A stretch of 64,000 nt of DNA from Flavobacterium ajazii (GTDB lineage Bacteria; Bacteroidota; Bacteroidia; Flavobacteriales; Flavobacteriaceae): the NCBI RefSeq assembly GCF_010614725.1, contig NZ_JAAEHL010000014.1, positions 101,724-165,723 of the forward strand, read 5' to 3'. Below, piece by piece: positions 52,812-61,758 of the stretch. Both the position numbers and the translations under genes were made by a program. Each line of letters opens with the position of its first letter. Within the stretch, counting starts at the first letter, position 1. A model generated the notes under the pieces. That model had not been told where the DNA came from and did no database searches. It worked only from the letters and a program-made list of their open reading frames with translations.

Positions 52812-55202
52812 ATGAGCGAGCAGAGTTGTTTTCATTGTGGACTTACAATTCCTAAAAATGAAGTGATCAATTTTGATAAAAAAAAATTTTGTTGTACGGG
52901 TTGTAAAACAGTTTACGAAATTTTTAGTCTTAATGATTTAACCTGCTATTATGATTTTGAAAAATCTCCGGGCGCCACTCCTCAGAATATCCAGGGCAAA
53001 TATGATTTTTTGGATAATGAAGCTATTATTTCAAAAGTTTTAGAATTTCAGGAAGGAAATACTTCAATAGTTTCTTTAAATATACCACACATTCATTGTA
53101 GCTCTTGTATCTGGATTCTTGAAAATCTTAACCGTTTGCAGCTAGGCATAAGTGCTTCTCAGGTTAATTTCCATGAGAAGAAAGTTAGAATCACATTCAA
53201 TTCTGAAATCGTTTCCCTCAAATCAATTGTTTATTTGCTGAGTTCAATTGGTTACGAACCTTATATCAGCTTAGAAAATTATGAAAACGGAAAAACAAAA
53301 TTAGACCGAAGCCTTACTTATAAATTAGGGGTTGCTTTTTTCTGTTTTGGAAATATAATGTTATTGTCATTTCCGGAATATTTTGAAATGAAAGAATTTT
53401 GGCTGGATAGCTATAAACCATTTTTCAGACTTTTGATTTTTGTTTTGGCATTGCCAAGTTTTCTCTATTCTGCTAGCGGTTATTATGTTTCAGCTTATCA
53501 CAGTATCAAAACGAGGATGCTGAACATTGATATTCCAATCGCTTTGGGAATTATTGTAATGTTCATCCGAAGTACTTATGATATGCTTATGGATCATGGT
53601 CCGGGTTTTTTTGACAGTTTAGCAAGTTTAGTTTTTTTTATGCTGCTCGGAAAAATGTTTCAGACTAAAACCTATAGTTTCCTGAGTTTCGAAAGAGATT
53701 TCAAATCCTATTTTCCTATTGCAGTTACCCGAATTAATACGAATACATCTGAAGAGAGTATACCAATTTATGATGTTGTAAAAGGAGACAGGTTATTAAT
53801 TCGAAATCAGGAATTAATTCCGGTAGATGGAATTTTAATTAGCGAAAAAGCTGAAATTGACTATAGTTTCGTGACAGGTGAAGCAGTTCCTATTACTAAA
53901 AAATCAGGAGACAAAGTTTTTGCCGGAGGAAAACAGATTGGTAAAGTAATCGAAATGGAAGTACTGCATTCGGTTTCACAAAGTTATTTGACACAATTAT
54001 GGAGTAATGAAATTTTTCAGAAAAAAGTAGATCAAAAGCATAAAACCATAACAGATGCAATAAGTCGGTATTTCACCCCAATCTTACTGTTTATTGCATT
54101 TGTTGGTTTTGGCTACTGGATATTTATTGATGCAAATACCGCTTTCAATGTTTTTACGGCAGTTTTAATTGTAGCCTGTCCCTGCGCATTGGCACTGACC
54201 GCTCCGTTTACTTTCGGGAATATTCTCAGAATTATGGGCAGACAAAAGATGTATCTTAAAAATGCTTTGGTGATTGAACAGCTGGCAAAAGTAGATACTA
54301 TAGTTTTTGATAAAACAGGAACCATTACGACCAATAAAAAATCAAATATTGTTTACGAAGGAAACGTACTTTCTGATGAAAATTATGTACTGATTAAAAA
54401 TGTGCTTCGGGCTTCAAACCATCCTTTAAGCCGCATGTTATATGATTTTCTGCCTGAAACAAAAAAAATCAAAATTGATGAATTTGAAGAGATAACAGGA
54501 AAAGGAATCTTGGCTTCTTTTGAAAATAAAACAATTAAAATTGGTTCGGCTTCTTTTGTTGAAAGTACTAATCATACTGAAGAAATAGAAAAAACAGCAC
54601 TTCATATTAAGATTGGTAACATTTATTATGGACGATTTAGTTTTCAAAATCAGTATAGAGATGGTCTTGGAGCATTGTTTAGTACTCTGAATAAAAATTA
54701 TGAAATAAAAGTTCTTTCGGGAGATAACGATGGAGAGAGAGCCAATCTGGAGGCTATTCTGCCAAAAGGCACAGAGCTTATTTTTAATCAAAAACCGGAA
54801 CAGAAGCTGGAATTTATTAAAAACCTGCAGGAAAAAGGAAAAAATGTAATGATGGTTGGCGACGGATTGAATGACGCTGGTGCTTTGGCTCAAAGTAACG
54901 TTGGAATTTCTATTTCGGAGAATGTCAATGTCTTTTCTCCGGCTTGTGATGCCATCCTGGATGCAACAGAGTTTTCACGTTTAAATTACTTTTTAAAACT
55001 CTCTCATAAAGCGATTTCGATTATCAAAATGAGCTTTGGTCTATCATTGCTTTATAACGTTGTCGGTCTTGCATTTGCAGTCACTGGAAACCTCTTGCCA
55101 TTAGTTGCTGCTATTATTATGCCTTTAAGTACAATTACAATTGTGAGTTTTGTTACTGTGATGTCTAACTGTTTAAGCAACAGTGATTTAAAGCAACTGT
55201 AA
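52812..55202 (+). CDS. ccoI: Cu+-exporting P-type ATPase of the cbb3 maturation type
   Basis: The 796-residue protein has an N-terminal Cys-rich zinc-like module (CFHCG, CCTGCKTVYEIF). A heavy-metal domain follows with IHCSSC near residue 97. Eight membrane helices carry the CPC ion site (VACPCALALTAP, Cys 456-Cys 458), the actuator loop TGEAVP, and the phosphorylation motif DKTGT (Asp 500). It moves copper across the inner membrane for the CuB centre of cbb3 oxidase (FixI/CcoI). It is the first gene of the cluster. Confidence 0.93.
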   Translation: MSEQSCFHCGLTIPKNEVINFDKKKFCCTGCKTVYEIFSLNDLTCYYDFEKSPGATPQNIQGKYDFLDNEAIISKVLEFQEGNTSIVSLNIPHIHCSSCIWILENLNRLQLGISASQVNFHEKKVRITFNSEIVSLKSIVYLLSSIGYEPYISLENYENGKTKLDRSLTYKLGVAFFCFGNIMLLSFPEYFEMKEFWLDSYKPFFRLLIFVLALPSFLYSASGYYVSAYHSIKTRMLNIDIPIALGIIVMFIRSTYDMLMDHGPGFFDSLASLVFFMLLGKMFQTKTYSFLSFERDFKSYFPIAVTRINTNTSEESIPIYDVVKGDRLLIRNQELIPVDGILISEKAEIDYSFVTGEAVPITKKSGDKVFAGGKQIGKVIEMEVLHSVSQSYLTQLWSNEIFQKKVDQKHKTITDAISRYFTPILLFIAFVGFGYWIFIDANTAFNVFTAVLIVACPCALALTAPFTFGNILRIMGRQKMYLKNALVIEQLAKVDTIVFDKTGTITTNKKSNIVYEGNVLSDENYVLIKNVLRASNHPLSRMLYDFLPETKKIKIDEFEEITGKGILASFENKTIKIGSASFVESTNHTEEIEKTALHIKIGNIYYGRFSFQNQYRDGLGALFSTLNKNYEIKVLSGDNDGERANLEAILPKGTELIFNQKPEQKLEFIKNLQEKGKNVMMVGDGLNDAGALAQSNVGISISENVNVFSPACDAILDATEFSRLNYFLKLSHKAISIIKMSFGLSLLYNVVGLAFAVTGNLLPLVAAIIMPLSTITIVSFVTVMSNCLSNSDLKQL

Positions 55203-55250
55203 AGTAAGTTTTATATTATTTTTTTATAAATTTAACATACTTTTTTGACT

Positions 55251-55264
55251 ATGATAAATATCAT
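55251..55264. promoter_or_regulatory. Fnr-type palindrome upstream of ccoS
   Basis: ATGATAAATATCAT is a perfect 6-2-6 palindrome and fits TGAT-N4-ATCA exactly. Its centre (55257.5) lies about 41 bases before the start predicted from TAATTTTG at 55287-55294, the classical class II activator position. Confidence 0.7.
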
Positions 55265-55286
55265 GTTTTAATAGGCTGTAACCGAG

Positions 55287-55294
55287 TAATTTTG
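55287..55294 (+). promoter_or_regulatory. Putative -7 box of ccoS/ccoNOQPG
   Basis: TAATTTTG matches TAnnTTTG exactly, 18 bases before the ccoS ATG, with no -33 element. It fits an activator-dependent promoter. Confidence 0.55.
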
Positions 55295-55312
55295 ATAATA
55301 TAAATTTAAGGT

Positions 55313-55504
55313 ATGAGTGTCATTTATCTATTAATTTCAGTAAGTATTTTTGTCGCAATCTGTTTCTTTATTGCATTTATAGCTGCTGTCAAATCAGGGC
55401 AGTACGACGATGATTATACACCCTCGGTCAGAATCCTTTTCGACGATGAAACCAAAATCACCTCTCAAAATAATAATTCACCAATAGAAGAAAAACAAGT
55501 TTAA
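55313..55504 (+). CDS. ccoS: Cbb3-type oxidase assembly protein CcoS
   Basis: The 63-residue protein has one N-terminal membrane helix (SVIYLLISVSIFVAICFFIAF). The motif KSGQYDDDYTPSVRILFDDE follows; its GQYDD is the CcoS/FixS signature. CcoS is needed for cofactor insertion into cbb3 oxidase. It lies 2 bases before ccoNO. Confidence 0.92.
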   Translation: MSVIYLLISVSIFVAICFFIAFIAAVKSGQYDDDYTPSVRILFDDETKITSQNNNSPIEEKQV

Positions 55505-55506
55505 TT

Positions 55507-57693
55507 ATGGAAATGGAACAATTTTACTACGACAACAAAATCGTAAAAAAATTCATTTATGCCACCATTCTCTTTGGGGTGGTAGGTATGTTAGTAGGAC
55601 TGACCCTGGCGGTTATGTACCTTTTTCCCAACATGACCGATGGGATTTCGTGGCTTAGTTATGGCCGATTAAGGCCTTTGCATACCAATGCTGTAATTTT
55701 TGCCTTTGTAGGGAATGCTTTTTTCGCAGGGATGTATTATTCACTGCAAAGATTGCTGAAAGCCAGAATGTTCAGTGACTTTTTGAGTAACCTACATTTC
55801 TGGGGATGGCAGCTTATTATTGTTGCAGCAGCCATTACATTACCATTAGGATATACTTCATCAAAAGAATATGCTGAACTTGAATGGCCAATTGATATTG
55901 CAATAGCGGTAATTTGGGTGGTAATGGGGATTAACTTAATAGGTACAATGCTGAGACGAAGAGAACGTCATTTGTATGTGGCTATCTGGTTTTACATTGC
56001 GACATTCGTTACAGTTGCGGTTTTACACATTTTCAATAATATTGAAATTCCGGTTTCAGGATTAAAAAGTTATTCTGTTTATGCCGGTGTTCAGGATGCT
56101 CTAGTACAATGGTGGTACGGGCACAATGCGGTGGCATTTTTCTTAACGACTCCATTCTTAGGATTGATGTATTATTTTATTCCGAAAGTGGCCAACCGAC
56201 CAGTTTATTCTTATCGATTATCGATTATTCACTTTTGGTCTTTAATTTTTATCTATATCTGGGCTGGACCGCATCACTTACTATATTCAGCTTTGCCAAA
56301 CTGGGCTCAAAATTTAGGTGTTGCATTTTCTGTAATGTTAATTGCTCCGTCCTGGGGAGGTATGATCAACGGATTATTAACCTTAAGAGGAGCCTGGGAT
56401 AAAGTTCGTGTAGAACCGGTGTTGAAATTCTTTGTGGTAGCTATTACAGGTTACGGAATGGCGACTTTTGAAGGTCCAATGCTTTCTTTTAAAAATGTAA
56501 ATGCTATTGCACATTATACAGACTGGATCGTAGCGCACGTACACGTTGGAGCTTTAGCCTGGAACGGATTTATGTCTTTTGGTATCATTTACTGGCTGAT
56601 TCCCCGAATGACAAAAAGCACATTATTCTCAACCAAATTAGCTAATTTCCATTTCTGGATTGGGACTTTAGGAATCATATTGTATGCTTTACCAATGTAT
56701 GTTGCAGGTTTCCAGCAGGCATCAATGTGGAAACAGTTTAATCCGGATGGTACTTTGACATACGGAAACTTCCTTGAAACAGTTACAGCGATTATGCCAA
56801 TGTATTGGATGAGAGCTATCGGAGGAAGTTTGTATCTGATTGGAATGCTGACACTGGTTTACAATATTATCATGACCGTTAAAGCAGGAAATAGAATTGA
56901 AGATGAGTTGGCTCAGGCCCCTGCATTGCAGACCATTAGAAGCGGAAGAGTTACGGGAGAGAAATTCCATTCATGGTTAGAAAGAAAACCTATTCAGTTA
57001 TCAATTTTGGCTACGATTGCTATTTTAATTGGAGGTATTATACAGATTGTCCCAACGATTATGGTAAAATCTAATATTCCAACTATTTCAAGTGTAAAAC
57101 CATATACACCGTTAGAATTAGAAGGTCGCGATTTATACATTCGTGAAGGCTGTGTGGGCTGTCACTCACAATCGGTTCGCCCGTTTAGGAGTGAGGTAGA
57201 ACGTTATGGACCTCAGGCTAAAGCAGGAGAATTTGTGTATGATCATCCATTCTTATGGGGATCAAAACGTACAGGTCCTGATTTGCAGCGAGTAGGTGGT
57301 AAGTACAATGACAACTGGCACTTTAATCATATGTGGAATCCGCAAAGTACTTCTGCCGGATCTATTATGCCAGGCTATAAATGGCTGTTTGATAATAAAG
57401 CATTGGATATTTCATTACTTGAAAAGAAAATGAAAGCGATGAAGTCATTAGGTGTTCCTTATTCAGAAGCAGAAGTTGCCAATGCGCAGAAAACCTTGAG
57501 AACTCAGGCTCTTACTATTGAGAAAAGCCTTGAAAATGACCCTGACTATGTGAAAAGTTATGAGGAAAGCAGAAAAAGAGCTGCTGTAAAAGGTGAGAAA
57601 TTTGTTCCGATGAACGAAAGGGAAATTGTGGCATTAATCGCTTACATACAAAGACTTGGAACTGATATTAAGGTAAAAGAAACATCAAAATAA
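55507..57693 (+). CDS. ccoNO: Cbb3-type cytochrome c oxidase, fused subunits I (CcoN) and II (CcoO)
   Basis: The 728-residue protein joins the catalytic subunit CcoN (about 1-480, 12 or more helices) and the monohaem subunit CcoO (about 520-728). Haem and copper ligands are visible: His 59 (RPLHTNAVIF), His 206 (GHNAV), His 256-257 (GPHHLL) and His 344/346 (AHVHVG). The CcoO haem motif CVGCH is at 549-553. The fusion is typical of Bacteroidota. The enzyme reduces O2 with high affinity and pumps protons in the inner membrane. Confidence 0.95.
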   Translation: MEMEQFYYDNKIVKKFIYATILFGVVGMLVGLTLAVMYLFPNMTDGISWLSYGRLRPLHTNAVIFAFVGNAFFAGMYYSLQRLLKARMFSDFLSNLHFWGWQLIIVAAAITLPLGYTSSKEYAELEWPIDIAIAVIWVVMGINLIGTMLRRRERHLYVAIWFYIATFVTVAVLHIFNNIEIPVSGLKSYSVYAGVQDALVQWWYGHNAVAFFLTTPFLGLMYYFIPKVANRPVYSYRLSIIHFWSLIFIYIWAGPHHLLYSALPNWAQNLGVAFSVMLIAPSWGGMINGLLTLRGAWDKVRVEPVLKFFVVAITGYGMATFEGPMLSFKNVNAIAHYTDWIVAHVHVGALAWNGFMSFGIIYWLIPRMTKSTLFSTKLANFHFWIGTLGIILYALPMYVAGFQQASMWKQFNPDGTLTYGNFLETVTAIMPMYWMRAIGGSLYLIGMLTLVYNIIMTVKAGNRIEDELAQAPALQTIRSGRVTGEKFHSWLERKPIQLSILATIAILIGGIIQIVPTIMVKSNIPTISSVKPYTPLELEGRDLYIREGCVGCHSQSVRPFRSEVERYGPQAKAGEFVYDHPFLWGSKRTGPDLQRVGGKYNDNWHFNHMWNPQSTSAGSIMPGYKWLFDNKALDISLLEKKMKAMKSLGVPYSEAEVANAQKTLRTQALTIEKSLENDPDYVKSYEESRKRAAVKGEKFVPMNEREIVALIAYIQRLGTDIKVKETSK

Positions 57694-57700
57694 CAGCATT

Positions 57701-57895
57701 ATGTTTGAACAGATAAAACACAATATGGAAACGATATCGGGTATAGAAATTTACCCGATTCTTTCCCTCCTGATTTTCTTCTTCTTTTTTGTAGGATTAG
57801 GTTTTTGGGTGTTTTCATACACTAAAGATAAAATTAAGGAGATGAGTGAAATTCCTCTAAATGAAGGAAGTAGTATAATTTCAAAAGAAAGCTAA
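57701..57895 (+). CDS. ccoQ: CcoQ-like small subunit
   Basis: The 64-residue protein has one membrane helix (LLIFFFFFVGLGFWVFSY) and a charged tail, located between ccoNO and ccoP as ccoQ is in other bacteria. Sequence similarity alone is weak; the call rests on size, topology and position. Confidence 0.8.
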   Translation: MFEQIKHNMETISGIEIYPILSLLIFFFFFVGLGFWVFSYTKDKIKEMSEIPLNEGSSIISKES

Positions 57896-57896
57896 A

Positions 57897-58838
57897 ATGA
57901 AAAAGTTTTTTCCAGCATATGTGAGAGTACCGTTGATTTTCTTCATCGGATTTGCTTTAATGGAGTATTTTATTGACTCAGGTGACAGACCTGCTTTTAT
58001 CAAATACCCGATGGTTTCTGTCTTTTTATTTGTCTTTCTTTTTATTTTGGTTGCTATCGAAATTACACTTAGTGCCGTTAATAGGGTAATGTATCAGTTA
58101 TTATCTCCTGAAGAAAAAGAAAAACTGGCATACGAAGAAAGTCTGAGCATAAAGGAAAGCACCTGGTTTAAAAACCTGATGCACAAGCTTACCAAAACAG
58201 AACCAATTGAAAAAGAAGGTGATTTGTTGATGGATCATGATTATGACGGAATCAAAGAATTGGACAATAATTTACCGCCATGGTGGGTGATTCTGTTCTA
58301 TATCTGTATAGCTTTTGGCGTTGTTTATGTTTTTTACTTTGATGTTCTTGGCGGTGACAATCAGGAAATGGAATTGAAAAAGGAAATGGCTCAGGCAAAA
58401 ATTGAGGTAGAAGAATACCTGAAAACGGCTCCGGACCTGATGGATGAAAAAACAGTAGTTCTGCTTACGGATGAGGCAAGTTTAGCTGCCGGAAAAGAAA
58501 TTTTTACCACCAATTGTGCAGCTTGTCACAGAGCTGATGGAGGAGGTCAGATTGGTCCGAACTTAACAGATGATAAATGGATTTTGGGTGGTGGAATTAA
58601 AAATGTTTTCCATACAATTACTAATGGTGGACGTGACGGAAAAGGAATGGTTTCCTGGAAAACAAATGGTATGAAACCAAAAGAAATTCAAAAAGTGGCA
58701 AGTTACATTTTGTCTTTACAGGGAAGTAATCCAAAAGATGCCAAAGAAGCTGAAGGAGAAGTTTGGGTAGACGAAAGCGCTCCGAAAAAAGAGGGTGCAG
58801 CAAACAAAACAACAGATAGTACAGCAGTTAAAAAATAA
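57897..58838 (+). CDS. ccoP: Cbb3 oxidase cytochrome c subunit CcoP, single-haem form
   Basis: The 313-residue protein has two N-terminal helices (about 10-50), a third before the linker with NLPPWWVILFYICIAFGVVYVFYF, then a cytochrome c domain with CAACH at 207-211 and a Met ligand in GKGMVSWK. The P-type N-terminal domain identifies it as CcoP. Only one CxxCH motif is present, against two in proteobacterial CcoP. The tail is Glu/Lys-rich. It passes electrons to CcoN-CcoO. Confidence 0.92.
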   Translation: MKKFFPAYVRVPLIFFIGFALMEYFIDSGDRPAFIKYPMVSVFLFVFLFILVAIEITLSAVNRVMYQLLSPEEKEKLAYEESLSIKESTWFKNLMHKLTKTEPIEKEGDLLMDHDYDGIKELDNNLPPWWVILFYICIAFGVVYVFYFDVLGGDNQEMELKKEMAQAKIEVEEYLKTAPDLMDEKTVVLLTDEASLAAGKEIFTTNCAACHRADGGGQIGPNLTDDKWILGGGIKNVFHTITNGGRDGKGMVSWKTNGMKPKEIQKVASYILSLQGSNPKDAKEAEGEVWVDESAPKKEGAANKTTDSTAVKK

Positions 58839-58843
58839 TTACC

Positions 58844-60262
58844 ATGTCAAATTTACCAGACGAAGCTTTTAGAGATACCATTGGAACTATTGATGAAGGC
58901 GGAAAACGAAAATTTATTTTCCCTAAAAAACCGTCTGGTAAGTTTTACGAGTATCGTAAAATAGTCAGTTATATTTTATTGGGGATTCTGATTGCTAATC
59001 CTTTTATAAAAATTAACGGAAACCAGTTCATGATGTTCAATATCATAGAACGTCGTTTTAATATTTTCGGATTCCCTTTCTGGCCGCAGGATTTTTATCT
59101 TTTTGTGATTTCGATGCTTGTTGGGGTTGTGTTTGTCATCTTGTTTACCGTTGTTTTCGGAAGGATATTTTGCGGATGGATTTGTCCTCAGACGATTTTC
59201 CTCGAAATGGTTTTCCGCCGAATTGAATATTGGATTGATGGTGATCGTGGCGCACAATCACGCTTAGCAAGACAGGAATGGAACGCAGAGAAAATCCGAA
59301 AAAGACTCACGAAATGGTTTGTTTTTTTTCTGATTTCTTTTGGAATTGCGAATGTTTTTCTGGCGTATTTAGTGGGTAGTGATACCTTGTTTTTGATGAT
59401 AGAACAGGGACCAATCCAACAAGCAGGTAATTTTATAGCACTGTTGATTTTTACCAGCGTTTTCTATTTTGTTTTTGTATGGTTTCGTGAGCAGGTTTGT
59501 ATTATTGCCTGCCCTTATGGCCGATTACAAGGGGTACTTTTAGATAATAAATCGATAAATGTAGCCTATGATTTTGTTCGTGGCGAAAAAGAGCAGGGTC
59601 GTGCCAAATTCAATAAAAAAGAAGACAGAGCTTTAACCGGGAAAGGCGATTGTATCGACTGTCATCAATGCGTGCATGTTTGCCCAATGGGAATCGACAT
59701 TCGAAACGGAACGCAGTTAGAATGTACCAATTGTACTGCCTGTATCAATGAATGCGATTCGATTATGGACTCAGTTGGTCTGCCAAAAGGATTGATTCGT
59801 TATGCGTCTGAAGATGAAATAGAGAAAAAAGAGCCTTTTAAATTCACCACTCGAATGAAAGGATATACAGCAGTCTTATTTATTTTATTGAGTGTTTTTG
59901 TCGGAATGCTGTTTTTAAGAACCAATGTCGAAGCAATTATTTTACGCCTACCGGGACAGCTTTTCCAGCATAAAGGCGATAAAATAAGTAATGTTTACAC
60001 TTATAAAATTGTAAACAAGACAATAAAAGATTACAGCGATATTCATTTTGAATTGATTGATCAGAAAGGAGAAATCAGCAAAGTTGGTGAACAGCATTTT
60101 AAAGTAGCAAAAGAAGGAATTTCGCAGGGAACATTATTCATCGAAATCAATGAAGCCCTTTTGGAAAGCGATAAAACGAAAGTAAAAATCGGTGTGTACA
60201 ACGGTAAGGAATTACTAGAAACTACGACTACAAATTTCTTAGGACCGAGAAGTTTTAATTAA
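58844..60262 (+). CDS. ccoG: Cbb3 assembly / Cu reduction ferredoxin CcoG
   Basis: The 472-residue polytopic protein has helices near 45-65, 83-105, 160-182 and 200-220. A cytoplasmic ferredoxin domain has CIDCHQCVHVCPMGIDIRNG near 268 and CTNCTACINECDS near 294. A periplasmic Ig-like C-terminal domain follows (about 385-472). FCGWICPQ near 108 and CIIACPYGRLQG near 222 are conserved. CcoG is thought to reduce Cu2+ for cbb3 assembly. It lies 5 bases after ccoP. Confidence 0.93.
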   Translation: MSNLPDEAFRDTIGTIDEGGKRKFIFPKKPSGKFYEYRKIVSYILLGILIANPFIKINGNQFMMFNIIERRFNIFGFPFWPQDFYLFVISMLVGVVFVILFTVVFGRIFCGWICPQTIFLEMVFRRIEYWIDGDRGAQSRLARQEWNAEKIRKRLTKWFVFFLISFGIANVFLAYLVGSDTLFLMIEQGPIQQAGNFIALLIFTSVFYFVFVWFREQVCIIACPYGRLQGVLLDNKSINVAYDFVRGEKEQGRAKFNKKEDRALTGKGDCIDCHQCVHVCPMGIDIRNGTQLECTNCTACINECDSIMDSVGLPKGLIRYASEDEIEKKEPFKFTTRMKGYTAVLFILLSVFVGMLFLRTNVEAIILRLPGQLFQHKGDKISNVYTYKIVNKTIKDYSDIHFELIDQKGEISKVGEQHFKVAKEGISQGTLFIEINEALLESDKTKVKIGVYNGKELLETTTTNFLGPRSFN

Positions 60263-60309
60263 ACAACAAACTTGTTTTAGGTATAATTAAAAAAATAGTA
60301 ACAGATAGA

Positions 60310-60430
60310 AACATAGATTTAAATTTGAATAAAAAGGTTTTAGAAAAAACTAGTTTTCACACATAGCTATGTGTTTTGAAGTAAGTGAAACGCCTTTTTT
60401 AGGCTATGAAAACTATCATTCTATGTGTTG
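60310..60430. repeat. Intergenic palindromic repeat between ccoG and ccoH
   Basis: ACACATAGCTATGTGT (60359-60374) is a perfect 16-base palindrome. GCC-T6-A-GGC forms a second hairpin near 60391-60404. The ends AACATAGA (near 60310) and TCTATGTGTT (near 60420) are complementary. The 90-base insert interrupts the otherwise tight cluster. I remember similar words (CACATAGCTATGTG, GGCGTTTC) between genes in other flavobacteria. The longer reading frame starting at 60369 falls inside it and is not used. Confidence 0.6.
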
Positions 60431-60449
60431 TAATTTAAATAGCAATATT

Positions 60450-60899
60450 ATGAAAATCAATTGGGGAACAGGAATTGTCATAGCATTCGGATTGTTTATG
60501 ACCTTTATTTTATATTTTGTTTTTGAAGTGCAATCAAACAGTAAATACGACAACGATTTGGTTGTAGAAGAATATTACAAGCACGATTCGCATTTTCAGG
60601 AGGAGATGGCACGAATTCAGAACGCACATGATTTACAGTACAAGCCTTCGATTCAATATGTGGAAGACGGAGTAAAAATCACTTTTCCTGAAACTTTCGA
60701 AAGCAATAAACTAAAAGGAAACGTTTTACTGTACCGTCCTTCAAATAAAAAGTTTGATTTTAACACCCAAATTGCCCTGACCAATTCAACTTTGCTTATT
60801 CCGCAAAAGAAATTGGTAAAAGGACGCTGGGATGTCAACATGGAATGGCAGTACGAAGGGAAAAAATACCTTTCGAAAGAAGTGATTTACGTTAATTAA
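60450..60899 (+). CDS. ccoH: FixH/CcoH-like protein
   Basis: From the Met at 60450 the protein has 149 residues. One N-terminal helix (INWGTGIVIAFGLFMTFILYF) is followed by a periplasmic FixH-like beta domain with VVEEYYKHDSHFQEEMARIQNA, the FixH signature. It takes part in cbb3 assembly or stability next to CcoG and CcoI. The alternative frame start at 60369 is in a repeat and is rejected. Confidence 0.88.
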   Translation: MKINWGTGIVIAFGLFMTFILYFVFEVQSNSKYDNDLVVEEYYKHDSHFQEEMARIQNAHDLQYKPSIQYVEDGVKITFPETFESNKLKGNVLLYRPSNKKFDFNTQIALTNSTLLIPQKKLVKGRWDVNMEWQYEGKKYLSKEVIYVN

Positions 60900-60926
60900 A
60901 GGATAAACACTAATTCTTAATTTCAG

Positions 60927-60974
60927 AATCTGCAAAATCTGCTGAATCTGCGTGAAAATTTTAGCACGCAGATT
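60927..60974. repeat. AATCTGC tandem/inverted repeat
   Basis: AATCTGC occurs at 60927, 60936 and 60945, an exact 9-base period. The stem AATCTGCGTG (60945-60954) / CACGCAGATT (60965-60974) follows, 10 perfect pairs. It lies between ccoH and the TauE/SafE-like gene. Confidence 0.6.
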
Positions 60975-61021
60975 TTAAAAATCATTTTAATTATTAAATC
61001 TGTGGCAAAAAATAAAAAATA

Positions 61022-61723
61022 ATGTTGTATTCAGCTTTTATATTAGGTCTTATCAGTAGTCTGCATTGTGTCGGAATGTGCGGCCCAATTGCGATGATGC
61101 TTCCGGTTGACCATCAAAATGAAGCCAAAAAAGTAACGCAGATTATTACCTATCATCTGGGAAGATTAACCGCTTACACCACAATCGGATTAATTTTTGG
61201 ACTATTAGGAAGAGGTTTTTTCCTGGTTGGATTACAACAGAAAATGTCGATTTTTATTGGTTTGGCTATGATTGCAGCCGTTTTGATTCCGGAAAGAATC
61301 TTTTCAAAATACAATTTCTCTAAACCGGTTTATAAAGTGATTTCAAACATAAAATCTTCTTTAGGAAGTCAGTTTAAAAACAAAAGCTACAAATCTCTTT
61401 TCACCATTGGATTATTAAACGGCTTCCTGCCCTGCGGAATGGTGTATGTAGCTTTATTTGGAGCCATAGCAATGCAAAGCGCCGGTTTTGGCATTTTGTA
61501 TATGCTCTTGTTCGGATTAGGAACTATACCTTTAATGACCGTTGTGGTGTATATTCATTCTTTACTAAAACTGCCTTTTCGAAATAAAATTCAAAAAGCA
61601 ATTCCTTATGTAGCTGTGATAATTGGAGTTTTATTTATCCTCAGAGGTTTAGGATTAGGAATTCCGTATGTTTCCCCATCTAATATGAGTTTGTTTGTAC
61701 AGGGGAATCCTGATTGTCATTAG
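61022..61723 (+). CDS. TauE/SafE / UreH-like membrane protein of the cbb3 cluster
   Basis: The 233-residue protein has about six helices, and the first carries the motif SSLHCVGMCGPIAMML (Cys pair). A second Cys lies in NGFLPCGMVY near residue 135, in the position of DsbD-like thiol sites. The family is annotated as sulfite exporter TauE/SafE or UreH-like, but this type is commonly the last gene of cbb3 clusters and is thought to help copper or haem delivery. The position after ccoH supports that. The transported species is unknown. Confidence 0.85.
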   Translation: MLYSAFILGLISSLHCVGMCGPIAMMLPVDHQNEAKKVTQIITYHLGRLTAYTTIGLIFGLLGRGFFLVGLQQKMSIFIGLAMIAAVLIPERIFSKYNFSKPVYKVISNIKSSLGSQFKNKSYKSLFTIGLLNGFLPCGMVYVALFGAIAMQSAGFGILYMLLFGLGTIPLMTVVVYIHSLLKLPFRNKIQKAIPYVAVIIGVLFILRGLGLGIPYVSPSNMSLFVQGNPDCH

Positions 61724-61758
61724 GATAGGATTGAATTATATCAATTGGATTTGTAGTT

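Noticed and set aside
60369..60449. 27-residue N-terminal extension of the CcoH-like protein
   Set aside because: It is translated from the palindromic repeat; the membrane helix starts right after the Met at 60450.
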